This document shows positions 1 to 7,940 of a DNA stretch of 64,000 bases, piece by piece. The stretch lies in NCBI GenBank assembly GCA_964629475.1, contig CAZVQW010000002.1, forward strand, positions 62,001 to 126,000, given 5' to 3'. How positions within the stretch are numbered: position 1 is the stretch's first letter; each line of letters begins with the position of its first letter. The notes below the pieces were generated by a model. It was not told the origin of the DNA, did no database searches, and worked only from the letters and a program-made list of their open reading frames with translations. The translations under genes and the position numbers were made by a program. This stretch comes from SMWD01 sp964629475. Its GTDB lineage: Bacteria; Pseudomonadota; Gammaproteobacteria; Steroidobacterales; GCA-2729495.

Positions 1-2
1 CG

Positions 3-104
3 GATGGCGGTCAGGTTTATGAGCTCGATCCGTTGCTGATTGCGTGGTTTCCGACCGTCGCGCTGACTGTCGCGACCCTGGTTGCAATATGGCGTACGCG
101 CTGA
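3..104 (+). CDS. lptG: LptG C-terminus, partial (LPS export permease)
   Basis: The last 33 residues of a protein whose start lies before the window. The tail reads DGGQVYELDPLLIAWFPT followed by a hydrophobic segment and WRTR. This resembles the end of LptG, one of the two inner-membrane permeases of the LptBFG transporter that extracts lipopolysaccharide: a (V/Q)YxLxPLLxAWxPT stretch before the last membrane helix. The fragment is short, so LptF or another helical membrane protein is not excluded. Confidence 0.6.
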   Translation, partial: DGGQVYELDPLLIAWFPTVALTVATLVAIWRTR

Positions 105-146
105 CTCTTCTTTTTCCTGCTCGTCTCGCGGCACGGGCAGTAAGGG

Positions 147-221
147 TGGCGCTCCCTACGAGAATCGAACTCGTGTTTCAGCCTTGAGAGGGCCGCGTCC
201 TAACCGCTAGACGAAGGGAGC
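147..221 (-). tRNA. tRNA-Glu (anticodon CTC)
   Basis: On the minus strand the sequence folds as a 75-nt tRNA with CCA encoded. The acceptor stem is GCTCCCT/AGGGAGC, the T arm carries GTTCGATTC, and the anticodon loop CTCTCAA sits on a GGCC/GGCT stem, giving anticodon CTC. The body is close to other bacterial tRNA-Glu genes (CTTCGTCTAGCGGTTAGGAC in the D-arm half). CTC is the minor Glu isoacceptor and reads GAG only. Confidence 0.93.
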
Positions 222-280
222 AAAATCAATATATTTCAGAAAGCTACGCATCATTCCTAGAAAGAATCGAACATAGGCAA

Positions 281-357
281 AATGGTGTCAGCCACCACAT
301 CATCCGCCTAAGCCAATATTAACTGGCATCAATCCAGATGTGGTGCCTGACACCATT
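281..357. repeat. Inverted repeat, GGTGTC/GACACC family
   Basis: Two 21-nt arms, 281-301 and 337-357, are reverse complements with one mismatch. The outer part reads AATGGTGTCAG and the loop is 35 nt. Related TGGTGTC..GACACC palindromes occur at 22752-22788 and 41770-41784, so this is a dispersed family and not a one-off terminator. The element fills the middle of the 248-nt stretch between tRNA-Glu and pcnB, where I see no other gene. A weak TATGAT at 429-434 could be a -10 for pcnB. Confidence 0.75.
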
Positions 358-469
358 GATTCCCCATATGTTAATGCACTTCACCAATACAAGAAAAGCC
401 AAAATACATCGACACCGCTTCAGCCTGTTATGATACGCCGCTCGAATAATCCCCCACACTGGATAGTTT

Positions 470-1804
470 TTGACTGCGATAAGGACATCTGACCGGCAGG
501 CACCCGTGATTGTGCCGCGAGCCGATCATTCGGTCTCCAGAACCAATATCTCAAGAGGCGCTGTGAAAGTTCTGTACCGGCTTAAAGATGCCGGTCACCA
601 GGCTTTCCTCGTCGGCGGTGGTGTGCGTGACCTGTTGCTGGGCCGGCGTCCGAAGGACTTCGATGTGGCGACGGATGCGCGCCCCGAGCAAGTGCGCGCG
701 CTGTTCAGCAACAGCAGGTTGATCGGTCGGCGTTTTCGTCTTGCGCATATTCGCTTCGGGCGCGAGATCATCGAAGTGGCAACGTTTCGCGGTACGACTC
801 CGGCAGAAGGCGGCGATGAGGCGCAGGTGTTTCATGAGTCCGGGCGAATTATCTCCGACAACGTGTACGGCACGATCGAGGAAGATGCCTGGCGGCGTGA
901 TTTCACCATCAACGCCCTGTATTACAACATTGCGGATTATTCGATCTGGGCATTTGCCGATGGCCTCACCGATCTCAAGGCCCGGAAACTCAGGATGATC
1001 GGCGACCCGGCCCAACGTTATACCGAAGACCCGGTGCGTATGTTGCGCGCGGCACGGTTTGCCGCGAAGCTTGGTTTTGATTTGCATCCCGATACCAGCG
1101 CGCCGATAGCGGATATGGCGGCGTTACTCGACGATGTGCCGTCGGCACGCCTGTTCGATGAATTCCTGAAGATGTTCCAGTCGGGGCACGCGCAGGCCAG
1201 CTATCGGCATTTACGCGAACTCGGGCTGTTTTGTCATCTGTTTCCCGATACCGATTGCTGGCTGGATGATCCGGAACTGGCCGCCGATGCGCAATTGATC
1301 GAACGGGCGTTGGAAAATACTGATGGGCGCGTCGCCAGCGGCAAGCCGGTCACGCCGATGTTTCTGTTTGGTGTATTCCTGTGGAGAGCCATACGCGTGC
1401 GGGCGGAGCAGATTCGAGCGGATGATGAGGTCTCCGAAATGCAGGCCTTGATCGCGGCAACCGCCGAAATCAGTACTCGTCAGGCGCAACGCATCGCGTT
1501 GCCGCGGCGCTTCGGTTTTCCGATGCGCGAGATGCTGGAATTGCAGCCGCGTTTCAATAGTCGCCGCGGCCGCAGAGCTCTGAATTTGCTCAGTCATCGG
1601 CGTTTCCGCGCGGCTTACGATGTAATGCTGCTGCGTGCGTCGGTTGGTGAAGTTGATCAGGAGATCGCAGATTTCTGGACCGATATTCAGGAACAATCGG
1701 CCGAAGAGCAGCGCAAGACGCTCGGGCTCGATGGCCGGCGACGCCAGCCCGCGAAACGCCGGCGCCGGTCCAAGCCCAAGCCCAAGCCCAAGTCATCGAA
1801 CTAA
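470..1804 (+). CDS. pcnB: Poly(A) polymerase I
   Basis: Adds 3' poly(A) tails to RNA, marking transcripts for decay. At 444 aa it is close to the E. coli enzyme in length and order of blocks. The nucleotidyltransferase signature LVGGGVRDLLLG lies at about residues 47-58, with the catalytic aspartates in DFDVAT (63-68). Further blocks are RRDFTINALYY and EDPVRMLRAARFAAKLG. The C-terminus is a basic tail with a KPKPKPK repeat, as is common in PcnB. The assigned start is TTG; alignment to the family (PVIVPRADHSVSR) supports an N-terminus near here, but the GTG at 506 is possible. folK follows after 7 nt, so the two are probably cotranscribed. Confidence 0.93.
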   Translation: MTAIRTSDRQAPVIVPRADHSVSRTNISRGAVKVLYRLKDAGHQAFLVGGGVRDLLLGRRPKDFDVATDARPEQVRALFSNSRLIGRRFRLAHIRFGREIIEVATFRGTTPAEGGDEAQVFHESGRIISDNVYGTIEEDAWRRDFTINALYYNIADYSIWAFADGLTDLKARKLRMIGDPAQRYTEDPVRMLRAARFAAKLGFDLHPDTSAPIADMAALLDDVPSARLFDEFLKMFQSGHAQASYRHLRELGLFCHLFPDTDCWLDDPELAADAQLIERALENTDGRVASGKPVTPMFLFGVFLWRAIRVRAEQIRADDEVSEMQALIAATAEISTRQAQRIALPRRFGFPMREMLELQPRFNSRRGRRALNLLSHRRFRAAYDVMLLRASVGEVDQEIADFWTDIQEQSAEEQRKTLGLDGRRRQPAKRRRRSKPKPKPKSSN

Positions 1805-1811
1805 TACGGGC

Positions 1812-2327
1812 ATGCGGAACGCGGCTACCGACACCTGGATTCCGGCGAGTATCGGGATTGGCAGCAACCAGGATGGACCGGTTGTCCAGGCCAACATCGC
1901 ACTGCAGGCTCTGGCAGCGTTACCGAAAACGCGGTTACTTTATAAGTCTGGTCTGTATCGCAATCCACCAATGGGGTCGATTGAACAGCCGGATTACGTC
2001 AATGCCGTTGCCGTCATCCTGACGCAGTTGTCGGCGCGCGATTTATTCACCGGCCTGCAGGCGCTGGAACTCGAACAGGGTCGCCTGCGCGATGACGGCC
2101 CACGGTGGGGTCCGCGGCGCATAGACCTTGATATTCTGACTTACGGGTGCCGGCAGATCGACGAGCCGGACCTCGTCATACCGCACCCGGGAATTTCTGA
2201 GCGAAATTTTGTATTGTTGCCGTTACTGGAGATCTGTCCGTACCTGCCGATTCCGGGACGGGGATCGGTCGGCAGTCTGGCTGCCGCCATCGACGGAACG
2301 ACGCTAGAGAAGATATCGGCGCCATGA
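1812..2327 (+). CDS. folK: HPPK, folate biosynthesis pyrophosphokinase
   Basis: 6-hydroxymethyl-7,8-dihydropterin pyrophosphokinase transfers pyrophosphate from ATP to the pterin before condensation with p-aminobenzoate. At 171 aa it has typical length. It shows GIGSN near the N-terminus, the pterin-loop YRNPPMGSIEQPDYVNA and the signature RWGPRRIDLDILTYG. The reading frame stays open far upstream into pcnB, but family alignment fixes the start at the ATG at 1812, just after the pcnB stop. The pcnB-folK pair is common in Gammaproteobacteria. Confidence 0.93.
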   Translation: MRNAATDTWIPASIGIGSNQDGPVVQANIALQALAALPKTRLLYKSGLYRNPPMGSIEQPDYVNAVAVILTQLSARDLFTGLQALELEQGRLRDDGPRWGPRRIDLDILTYGCRQIDEPDLVIPHPGISERNFVLLPLLEICPYLPIPGRGSVGSLAAAIDGTTLEKISAP

Positions 2328-2406
2328 CGGGCCACTGACTAATGCGGGTGCTGGACCGAAATCCTGCATTCGTTCATAACAACAAGACTACGAAGAATTA
2401 ATAAAA

Positions 2407-3054
2407 ATGACTGAGTCCCGTTATATCGTGATTGAAGGACCGATCGGTGTAGGCAAAACCAGCCTGGCGAGACGGCTTGCCGAAAGCCTGGACAGTGAAT
2501 TGCTGCTCGAACAGGCCGAGGCGAATCCGTTTCTCGAACGGTTCTACCAAAATCCGCGCGAGACGGCGTTACCGACACAATTGTTTTTCCTGTTTCAGCG
2601 TGTGCGCCAGATTGCAGAGTTGCGTCAGGCCGATATATTCAGCGATACGCGAATCGCCGATTTTCTGATCGAAAAGGATCGCCTGTTTGCGCAGATCAAT
2701 CTGGATCGTCATGAACTGGATCTCTACGATCAGGTGTTCGGGTCAATGGAGATCGATCCGCCGAGTCCTGATCTCGTCGTGTATCTGCAGGCACCGGTCG
2801 ATACATTGCTGTTTCGTGTTGCACATCGCGGCATCGAATACGAGCAGCGCATCGGGCGAAATTACCTGGAGCGGTTGAACGAGGCCTATGCGAAGTTTTT
2901 CCACGACTATGACGATGCTCCGCTGCTGATCGTCAATGCGGCTACAATCGACCCGATCCACAATGACGAACATTACAATGTATTGCTGGAAGAAATTTGC
3001 CGCATTCAAAGCGGCCGTCACTTTTTTAACCCGATCGTCTCAGCTTTGGCGTAA
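2407..3054 (+). CDS. Deoxynucleoside kinase family protein
   Basis: A 215-aa P-loop kinase of the deoxyadenosine/deoxyguanosine/deoxycytidine kinase family. The Walker A motif IEGPIGVGKTS is at residues 9-19, an ERFYQNP segment follows, and the lid-like region has RGIEYEQRI and YLERLNEAY. Such kinases salvage deoxynucleosides. In many Gammaproteobacteria a member sits between folK and panB, as here, and is sometimes annotated only as a kinase; I cannot predict its substrate. The region before it (2328-2406) has no clear ribosome binding site. panB follows after 17 nt. Confidence 0.85.
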   Translation: MTESRYIVIEGPIGVGKTSLARRLAESLDSELLLEQAEANPFLERFYQNPRETALPTQLFFLFQRVRQIAELRQADIFSDTRIADFLIEKDRLFAQINLDRHELDLYDQVFGSMEIDPPSPDLVVYLQAPVDTLLFRVAHRGIEYEQRIGRNYLERLNEAYAKFFHDYDDAPLLIVNAATIDPIHNDEHYNVLLEEICRIQSGRHFFNPIVSALA

Positions 3055-3071
3055 TAGATCAGGAGTGCAAT

Positions 3072-3902
3072 ATGTATTCGCAGCTTGAACAGCGCGGCAT
3101 GGCTGAGCCGCCGGTCAATATATCGACACTCATCAAGATGAAGAACGAGGATGTGCCGATCGCGTGCCTGACTGCTTACGATGCCAGTTTTGCGGCGCTC
3201 GTTGATCAGGCCGGGACGGATCTGGTACTTGTCGGCGATTCTCTCGGTATGGTGATTCAGGGTTATGACACGACTGTTCCGGTTACGGTTGACGATGTCA
3301 TTTATCACACGCGGGTTGCCGCACGCGGGTTGCAAAGAGCATTTCTCGTCGCCGATATGCCGTTCATGAGTTACTCGAGCGAACAGCAGGCACTCGAAAA
3401 TGCCGTGCGGATGATGCAGGAAGGGGGCGCGATGATGGTCAAACTTGAGGGCGGCGCCGGGCAGATTGGTATTGTCGAGAACCTGGCCCGTCACGACATC
3501 CCCGTGTGTGCGCATATCGGGCTCAAGCCGCAATCGGTACACAAGATCGGTGGCTTCAAAGTTCAGGGCCGCGATTCGGGCAAGGCGCGGCAGATGGTCG
3601 ACGATGCGGTGGCGCTGGAAGAAGCCGGCGCGGATATCGTATTACTTGAATGTGTGCCTAACGAACTCGGCAAGGCAGTGACCGAGGCCGTCAGCGTTCC
3701 GGTCATCGGCATCGGCGCCGGTCCCGGAGTCGACGGGCAGATTCTCGTTTTATACGACGTGCTCGGGATCACGCAGGGACGAGTGCCGCGATTTGTCAGG
3801 GACTTCATGCCCGGTTCCGATTCCGTACTGGACGCCCTCAAGCACTTCGTCGGGGCGGTCAAAGATCGTAGTTACCCGGCACCTGAGCATTGTTTTTCTT
3901 AA
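3072..3902 (+). CDS. panB: Ketopantoate hydroxymethyltransferase
   Basis: First committed step of pantothenate (coenzyme A) synthesis: it moves a one-carbon unit from methylene-THF to ketoisovalerate. The 276-aa protein has the TIM-barrel blocks TAYDAS, LVLVGDSLGMV (metal-binding Asp about 56), MVKLEGG, AHIGLKPQSVHKIGGF and GIGAGPGVDGQILV. AGGAG lies 7 nt before the ATG at 3072; a second ATG nine codons later (MAEPP) is less likely. panC follows 52 nt downstream, giving a panBC pair. Confidence 0.95.
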   Translation: MYSQLEQRGMAEPPVNISTLIKMKNEDVPIACLTAYDASFAALVDQAGTDLVLVGDSLGMVIQGYDTTVPVTVDDVIYHTRVAARGLQRAFLVADMPFMSYSSEQQALENAVRMMQEGGAMMVKLEGGAGQIGIVENLARHDIPVCAHIGLKPQSVHKIGGFKVQGRDSGKARQMVDDAVALEEAGADIVLLECVPNELGKAVTEAVSVPVIGIGAGPGVDGQILVLYDVLGITQGRVPRFVRDFMPGSDSVLDALKHFVGAVKDRSYPAPEHCFS

Positions 3903-3954
3903 CGATTCTCCGCTAGCAGTGTGTTGATGAGATGGACTATAAGTTGAGTCGCTG

Positions 3955-4812
3955 GTGAAAACAATCCGTGACATCAAAGCGCTGTCTGAAGTTTTGCAAG
4001 GCTTCAGGCACGACGATGAAACAGTCGCTTTTGTGCCGACGATGGGTAGTTTGCATCAGGGGCATATGGGGCTCGTGCGTCTTGCAAGCGAGTACGCCGA
4101 ACGTGTAGTGACGAGTGTGTTCGTTAATCCGACGCAGTTTGGTCCGCGCGAGGATTTCGAAAACTATCCACGAACTTTCGATACCGATCGGCGTAGATTG
4201 TCCCGTGCCGGTGTCGATATCATGTTCGCGCCAACCCATGATGAGCTCTATCCGTTCGGGTTGGAAAACATGACCACGGTTTCGGTGCCCGGGATAACAA
4301 CGATATTGTGCGGCGAGCACCGGCCCGGTCATTTCGAAGGTGTTACGTCCGTCGTCAATCGTTTTTTTAACATCGTCGCCCCGGATGTCGCTGTCTTCGG
4401 GCAGAAGGATTATCAGCAGCTTGTCATCATCCGGCGCATGGTGGCCGATCTGCATATGCCAATTAAAATCATGGCCAGCCCGACGTATCGTGACAAGACC
4501 GGTCTGGCATTGAGTTCGCGTAATCGTTATCTGACCGATGATGAGCGTGCGCAGGCAGGGGAACTGTACGCAACAATTTGTGGTTGCCGCGACCAGGTTC
4601 TGGCCGGTATGCGGGACTTTGCTGCGTTGGAGAAAGGTGGGATTAAGCGACTCGTTGCCGCCGGTTTTGAGATGGAGTATTTGACTGTCAGGAAGTCCGG
4701 GGATCTTTCGTTGCCGGATGAAGACAGTCGGTTTCTTGTTGTGTTGGCGGCGGCACGGTTGGGGGAGACGCGGTTGATTGATAACGTGATGTTTGAAATT
4801 GGCGGGGCGTAG
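3955..4812 (+). CDS. panC: Pantothenate synthetase
   Basis: Joins pantoate and beta-alanine using ATP, completing pantothenate synthesis after PanB. The 285-aa protein has the HIGH-like motif PTMGSLHQGH (28-37), FVNPTQFGPREDFENYPRT, the pantoate/ATP-binding VFGQKDYQQL, and the KMSKS-like SSRNRYLT. The start codon is GTG. panD is not in the window. The gene converges on queG, with 27 nt between the two stop codons. Confidence 0.95.
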   Translation: MKTIRDIKALSEVLQGFRHDDETVAFVPTMGSLHQGHMGLVRLASEYAERVVTSVFVNPTQFGPREDFENYPRTFDTDRRRLSRAGVDIMFAPTHDELYPFGLENMTTVSVPGITTILCGEHRPGHFEGVTSVVNRFFNIVAPDVAVFGQKDYQQLVIIRRMVADLHMPIKIMASPTYRDKTGLALSSRNRYLTDDERAQAGELYATICGCRDQVLAGMRDFAALEKGGIKRLVAAGFEMEYLTVRKSGDLSLPDEDSRFLVVLAAARLGETRLIDNVMFEIGGA

Positions 4813-4839
4813 GGGCGGATTCCAGCTCTCATTTCGAAG

Positions 4840-5718
4840 CTATACGCCGTGTTGTTCCAGCGCCCATTCGACGTGTTCCCGGACAAGTTCTGACGGGTCG
4901 TCGTTGCGGTCTTTAAGTGCGGCGATGACGGCGGGATTTGTTGTGGCGTTACCGAGTGCGACGGCGATGTTGCGTAGCCAGCCGCTGTAGCCGGGGCGAC
5001 GCAGCGGGCTGCCGAGCGTCCTGGTTTCCCATTCTTCCCGGGTCCAGGCGAATAGTGAGACGAGGTGCCCGGCGTCGAGGCCGTGGCGTGGTGCGAAGTC
5101 GGGTTCAGTCGTCAGTTGTGCGAATTTGTTCCACGGGCAACACAGCTGGCAGTCGTCGCAACCGAAGATACGGTTGCCGATCGCGCGGCGGAATTCGACG
5201 GGGATCGGGCCGGTCAATTCGATCGTCAGGTAGGAGATGCAACGACGGGCATCGAGTCGGTAGGGCGCGATGATGGCATCGGTCGGGCAAACGTCGATGC
5301 AGGCGCGGCAGGTGCCGCAGTGATTGGTGGCCGGGATTGCCGGTTTGAGTGGCAAGTCTGTGTAGATTTCACCGAGCAGAAACCATGAACCGGCTGTCTT
5401 GTTAATGATATTCGTATGCTTGCCGATCCAGCCCAGGCCGGCTTTCTCGGCCAGCGGTTTTTCNNNNNNNNNNNNNNNNNNNNNNNNNNNNNNNNNNNNN
5501 NNNNNNNNNNNNNNNNNNNNNNNNNNNNNNNNNNNNNNNNNNNNNNNNNNNNNNNNNNNNNNNTCACCGTGGTAGCCGGCCGCCAGCCACTGTTCGAGTC
5601 GTGTTTCGGCCCGCGACAGATCGACGCCGGCAATGCCGATTTGCTGAAATCCAAGCTCATGACCCCAAGAGACGATTTGCTCGTTCAGGTCTGCCGGAAG
5701 CTGCTTTATATCGTTCAT
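4840..5718 (-). CDS. queG: Epoxyqueuosine reductase, interrupted by assembly gap
   Basis: Reduces epoxyqueuosine to queuosine in tRNA using cobalamin and two [4Fe-4S] clusters. The N-terminus (GHELGFQQIGIAGVDL) and the part after the gap are unmistakable: PLAEKAGLGWIGKH, then ferredoxin-type clusters CGTCRACIDVCPTDAI and CDDCQLCCPWN, then the LRNIAVALGN HEAT-like region. Compared with E. coli QueG (379 aa), about 90 residues between YHG and EKPLAEKAG are absent, whereas the 100 N allow only 33. The gap is therefore undersized, and the open frame across it is chance or padding. The gene is convergent with panC and divergent from nnr. Confidence 0.92.
   Translation of the reverse strand: MNDIKQLPADLNEQIVSWGHELGFQQIGIAGVDLSRAETRLEQWLAAGYHGXXXXXXXXXXXXXXXXXXXXXXXXXXXXXXXXXXEKPLAEKAGLGWIGKHTNIINKTAGSWFLLGEIYTDLPLKPAIPATNHCGTCRACIDVCPTDAIIAPYRLDARRCISYLTIELTGPIPVEFRRAIGNRIFGCDDCQLCCPWNKFAQLTTEPDFAPRHGLDAGHLVSLFAWTREEWETRTLGSPLRRPGYSGWLRNIAVALGNATTNPAVIAALKDRNDDPSELVREHVEWALEQHGV
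5464..5563. other. Assembly gap (100 N) inside queG
   Basis: Exactly 100 unknown bases, the default filler length of scaffolding programs. It removes the middle of queG, including part of the cobalamin-binding domain. No sequence is shared between its two edges. Confidence 0.99.
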
Positions 5719-5749
5719 CTTAGACGGCTTGGCAGGCTAGTTATGACTA

Positions 5750-5780
5750 TTGGGTGACTGTGGCATCTTCCCAGTATAAT
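5750..5780 (+). promoter_or_regulatory. Candidate nnr promoter with -10 next to start codon
   Basis: A perfect TATAAT at 5775-5780 lies 7 nt before the nnr ATG (5788). A weak -35 (TTGGGT, 5750-5755) is 19 bp upstream. Transcription would begin at or one base before the ATG, giving a leaderless mRNA. No Shine-Dalgarno sequence is visible before the ATG, which agrees with this. This is a prediction from sequence only. Confidence 0.4.
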
Positions 5781-5787
5781 CAGCGTC

Positions 5788-7275
5788 ATGCTGAACATCG
5801 ATAAACGAATTTATACGCCGGCCAATGTGCGCGAAATGGATCGCGTCGCTATTGAGGATCAGGGTATTGAAGGCTATACGCTGATGTGTCGCGCCGGGGC
5901 GGCAGCCTTTGCCGATATTCGTGAGCGGTTTCCACGCGCCCGGCGGTGGCTCATCGCGTGTGGCGCCGGCAATAACGCCGGTGACGGCTATGTGATTGCA
6001 CGGCTTGCGCTCGAAGCCGAACTCGACGTGACGACGGTCGCGCTGACGGCAGCGCAGAAATTGCACGGCGATGCACAGCGGGCCTGGCAGGAATTTAACG
6101 CTGCGGGTGGCTCTGTCATACCGTTTGATGCGAGTTTGCCGGCCACCGCCGATGTCATTGTCGATGCATTGCTCGGTACCGGCATCGACCGGCCGGTCAG
6201 CGGCACCTACGCTGATGCGATCGAGGCGATCGGTCAGGCATCACGGCCGGTGGTTGCGATCGACGTGCCGTCGGGTCTGAATGGAGAAACCGGTGCCGTG
6301 ATGGGCTGCGCGATTAACGCCGCTCTGACCGTGACTTTTGTCGGCCTGAAACAGGGGTTTTACCTCGGTGCCGGCCCCGATCATGTCGGTACGATCTGCT
6401 TCCACGATCTTGCCATTCCGGCCATCGCTGTCGCGCACATCGAGCCGACACTGCGCCGCTTCACGGCCGGGGACCTGGCTGCATTGTTGCCGCCACGTCA
6501 CTCTACCGATCACAAGGGGCGTTTCGGTCATGTCCTGATTGTCGGTGGAAATCGTGGTATGGGCGGCGCCGCAAGGCTGGCCGGTGAAGCAGCATTGCGT
6601 TGTGGCGCCGGGCTGGTCAGCGTCGCGCTGCACCCTGCGGTCGTTGCCGGTGTCAGTGCGGGCCGCCCGGAGTTGATGGTGCGTGGAATAGACTCGCCGG
6701 CCGGTCTCGACGGATTGCTCGAACGTGCGACTGTTATTGCGTTGGGCCCGGGTCTCGGTCAGGACGAATGGTCGCGCGGTTTGCTGAAACGCGTGCTTAC
6801 CGCGCCACAGCCAAAGGTGCTCGATGCCGATGCGTTGAACCTGCTGGCTGCGTCACCGATGCACCGTGACGACTGGATACTGACGCCGCACCCCGGTGAG
6901 GCCGCGACATTACTCGGTCGCTCTACAGCGGACGTGCAGGGCGACCGGCTCGGCGCCTTGCGAGACCTTAACGAGCGCTACGGCGGGGTCACGGTTCTCA
7001 AGGGCCACGGGTCGCTGATCGGACTGGCGGGCGAATGTCCGTTCCTCGTCGACTGCGGTAATCCGGGCATGGCGACGGCCGGTATGGGCGATGTGTTGAC
7101 CGGGCTCGTCGCTGGAATCCTCGCCCAGCGTCCCGAGCGACTCCAGGTTGCGGCTGCTGCCGCGGCATTCGTGCATGCTGTCGCAGGTGACCGGGCAGCC
7201 GCGCGCGGACAGCGCGGATTAATTGCCGGTGACTTGTTCGCCGAGTTACGTGCGGTGCTGAATCCGCTCGATTGA
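5788..7275 (+). CDS. nnr: Bifunctional NAD(P)HX epimerase/dehydratase
   Basis: Repairs hydrated NADH and NADPH: the N-terminal YjeF domain epimerises NAD(P)HX, and the C-terminal ribokinase-like domain dehydrates it using ADP. At 495 aa it has the two-domain length. The N-half shows GAGNNAGDGYVIAR, DALLGTGIDRPVSG and AIDVPSGLNGETG. The C-half shows HKGRFGHVLIVGGN, GPGLGQ, DADALNLL, LTPHPGEAATLL, TVLKGHGSLIG and the catalytic GNPGMATAGMGDVLTG. It heads the nnr-tsaE-amidase group and may be made from a leaderless message. Confidence 0.95.
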   Translation: MLNIDKRIYTPANVREMDRVAIEDQGIEGYTLMCRAGAAAFADIRERFPRARRWLIACGAGNNAGDGYVIARLALEAELDVTTVALTAAQKLHGDAQRAWQEFNAAGGSVIPFDASLPATADVIVDALLGTGIDRPVSGTYADAIEAIGQASRPVVAIDVPSGLNGETGAVMGCAINAALTVTFVGLKQGFYLGAGPDHVGTICFHDLAIPAIAVAHIEPTLRRFTAGDLAALLPPRHSTDHKGRFGHVLIVGGNRGMGGAARLAGEAALRCGAGLVSVALHPAVVAGVSAGRPELMVRGIDSPAGLDGLLERATVIALGPGLGQDEWSRGLLKRVLTAPQPKVLDADALNLLAASPMHRDDWILTPHPGEAATLLGRSTADVQGDRLGALRDLNERYGGVTVLKGHGSLIGLAGECPFLVDCGNPGMATAGMGDVLTGLVAGILAQRPERLQVAAAAAAFVHAVAGDRAAARGQRGLIAGDLFAELRAVLNPLD

Positions 7276-7308
7276 CGGTTCAAGTGGCCTGTTAAAAGGG
7301 TCTGTCGA

Positions 7309-7839
7309 ATGGCTCTATCATTTGGAAATATCAACAGGATGAGCACGGTAATTCATCTCGATTCGATGGAAGCGACGATGGCGGCCGGTGGGTCGCTGGC
7401 GAGGTCCATCTGTGCTGGTGAAATCAATTCGCTCGTCATTTACCTGGTCGGTGATCTCGGTGCCGGCAAGACGACGTTTGCGCGCGGTTTTCTGCGCGGC
7501 CTCGGACATACGGGGCGTGTGCCGAGTCCGACTTATACGCTGATCGAGCCTTACGACATCGCAGGTTATGCCGTCTCGCATATCGACTTGTATCGGCTGC
7601 GGTCCCCGGATGAAGTCGACGCGCTGGCGCTCGCAGAGTTGAGCGGCGATGCGACGATCATGCTGATCGAGTGGCCTGAAAATGGCGGCGCCGGTGTTCC
7701 GCCGGCCGACTTGCGGATCGAGCTTGTCATCGACGGCCAGGGGCGGGCCTTGCGGCTGGCCGGATTGTCGGCAGCCGGAAAAAAGCTGTCAGACACTGTA
7801 TTACCCGGAGACAGTCAGGTCGATGGTGAAAAAACATGA
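7309..7839 (+). CDS. tsaE: tRNA t6A synthesis ATPase TsaE
   Basis: ATPase partner of TsaB/TsaD in making threonylcarbamoyladenosine at position 37 of ANN-decoding tRNAs. The 176-aa protein has the P-loop GDLGAGKTTFARG (48-60), SPTYTLIEPY, the HIDLYRL strand and LIEWPENG. AAAGGG lies 8 nt before the ATG at 7309; the MSTV start at 7339 is the alternative and fits the shorter family members. It follows nnr by 33 nt, the usual nnr-tsaE pairing. Confidence 0.92.
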   Translation: MALSFGNINRMSTVIHLDSMEATMAAGGSLARSICAGEINSLVIYLVGDLGAGKTTFARGFLRGLGHTGRVPSPTYTLIEPYDIAGYAVSHIDLYRLRSPDEVDALALAELSGDATIMLIEWPENGGAGVPPADLRIELVIDGQGRALRLAGLSAAGKKLSDTVLPGDSQVDGEKT

Positions 7840-7848
7840 TAAAAAGGG

Positions 7849-7876
7849 TTGTAGAAAGTATTTGTATCCTTATAAT
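7849..7876 (+). promoter_or_regulatory. Candidate sigma70 promoter for the amidase gene
   Basis: TTGTAG (7849-7854) and TATAAT (7871-7876) are separated by 16 bp in the AT-rich 100-nt space between tsaE and the amidase gene. Transcription would start near 7883. This would make the amidase partly independent of the nnr-tsaE message. Confidence 0.5.
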
Positions 7877-7940
7877 TTTTAATAGGAAAAGTGCTTGCAA
7901 GCTGTAGAGTATTGAGCAGTTGCCGGGGGGCGACGTGACA

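Noticed and set aside
252..257. Possible -35 for tRNA-Glu on the minus strand
   Set aside because: A TATATT at 229-234 is well placed as a -10, but the hexamer at the -35 position does not resemble the consensus, so I did not list a promoter.
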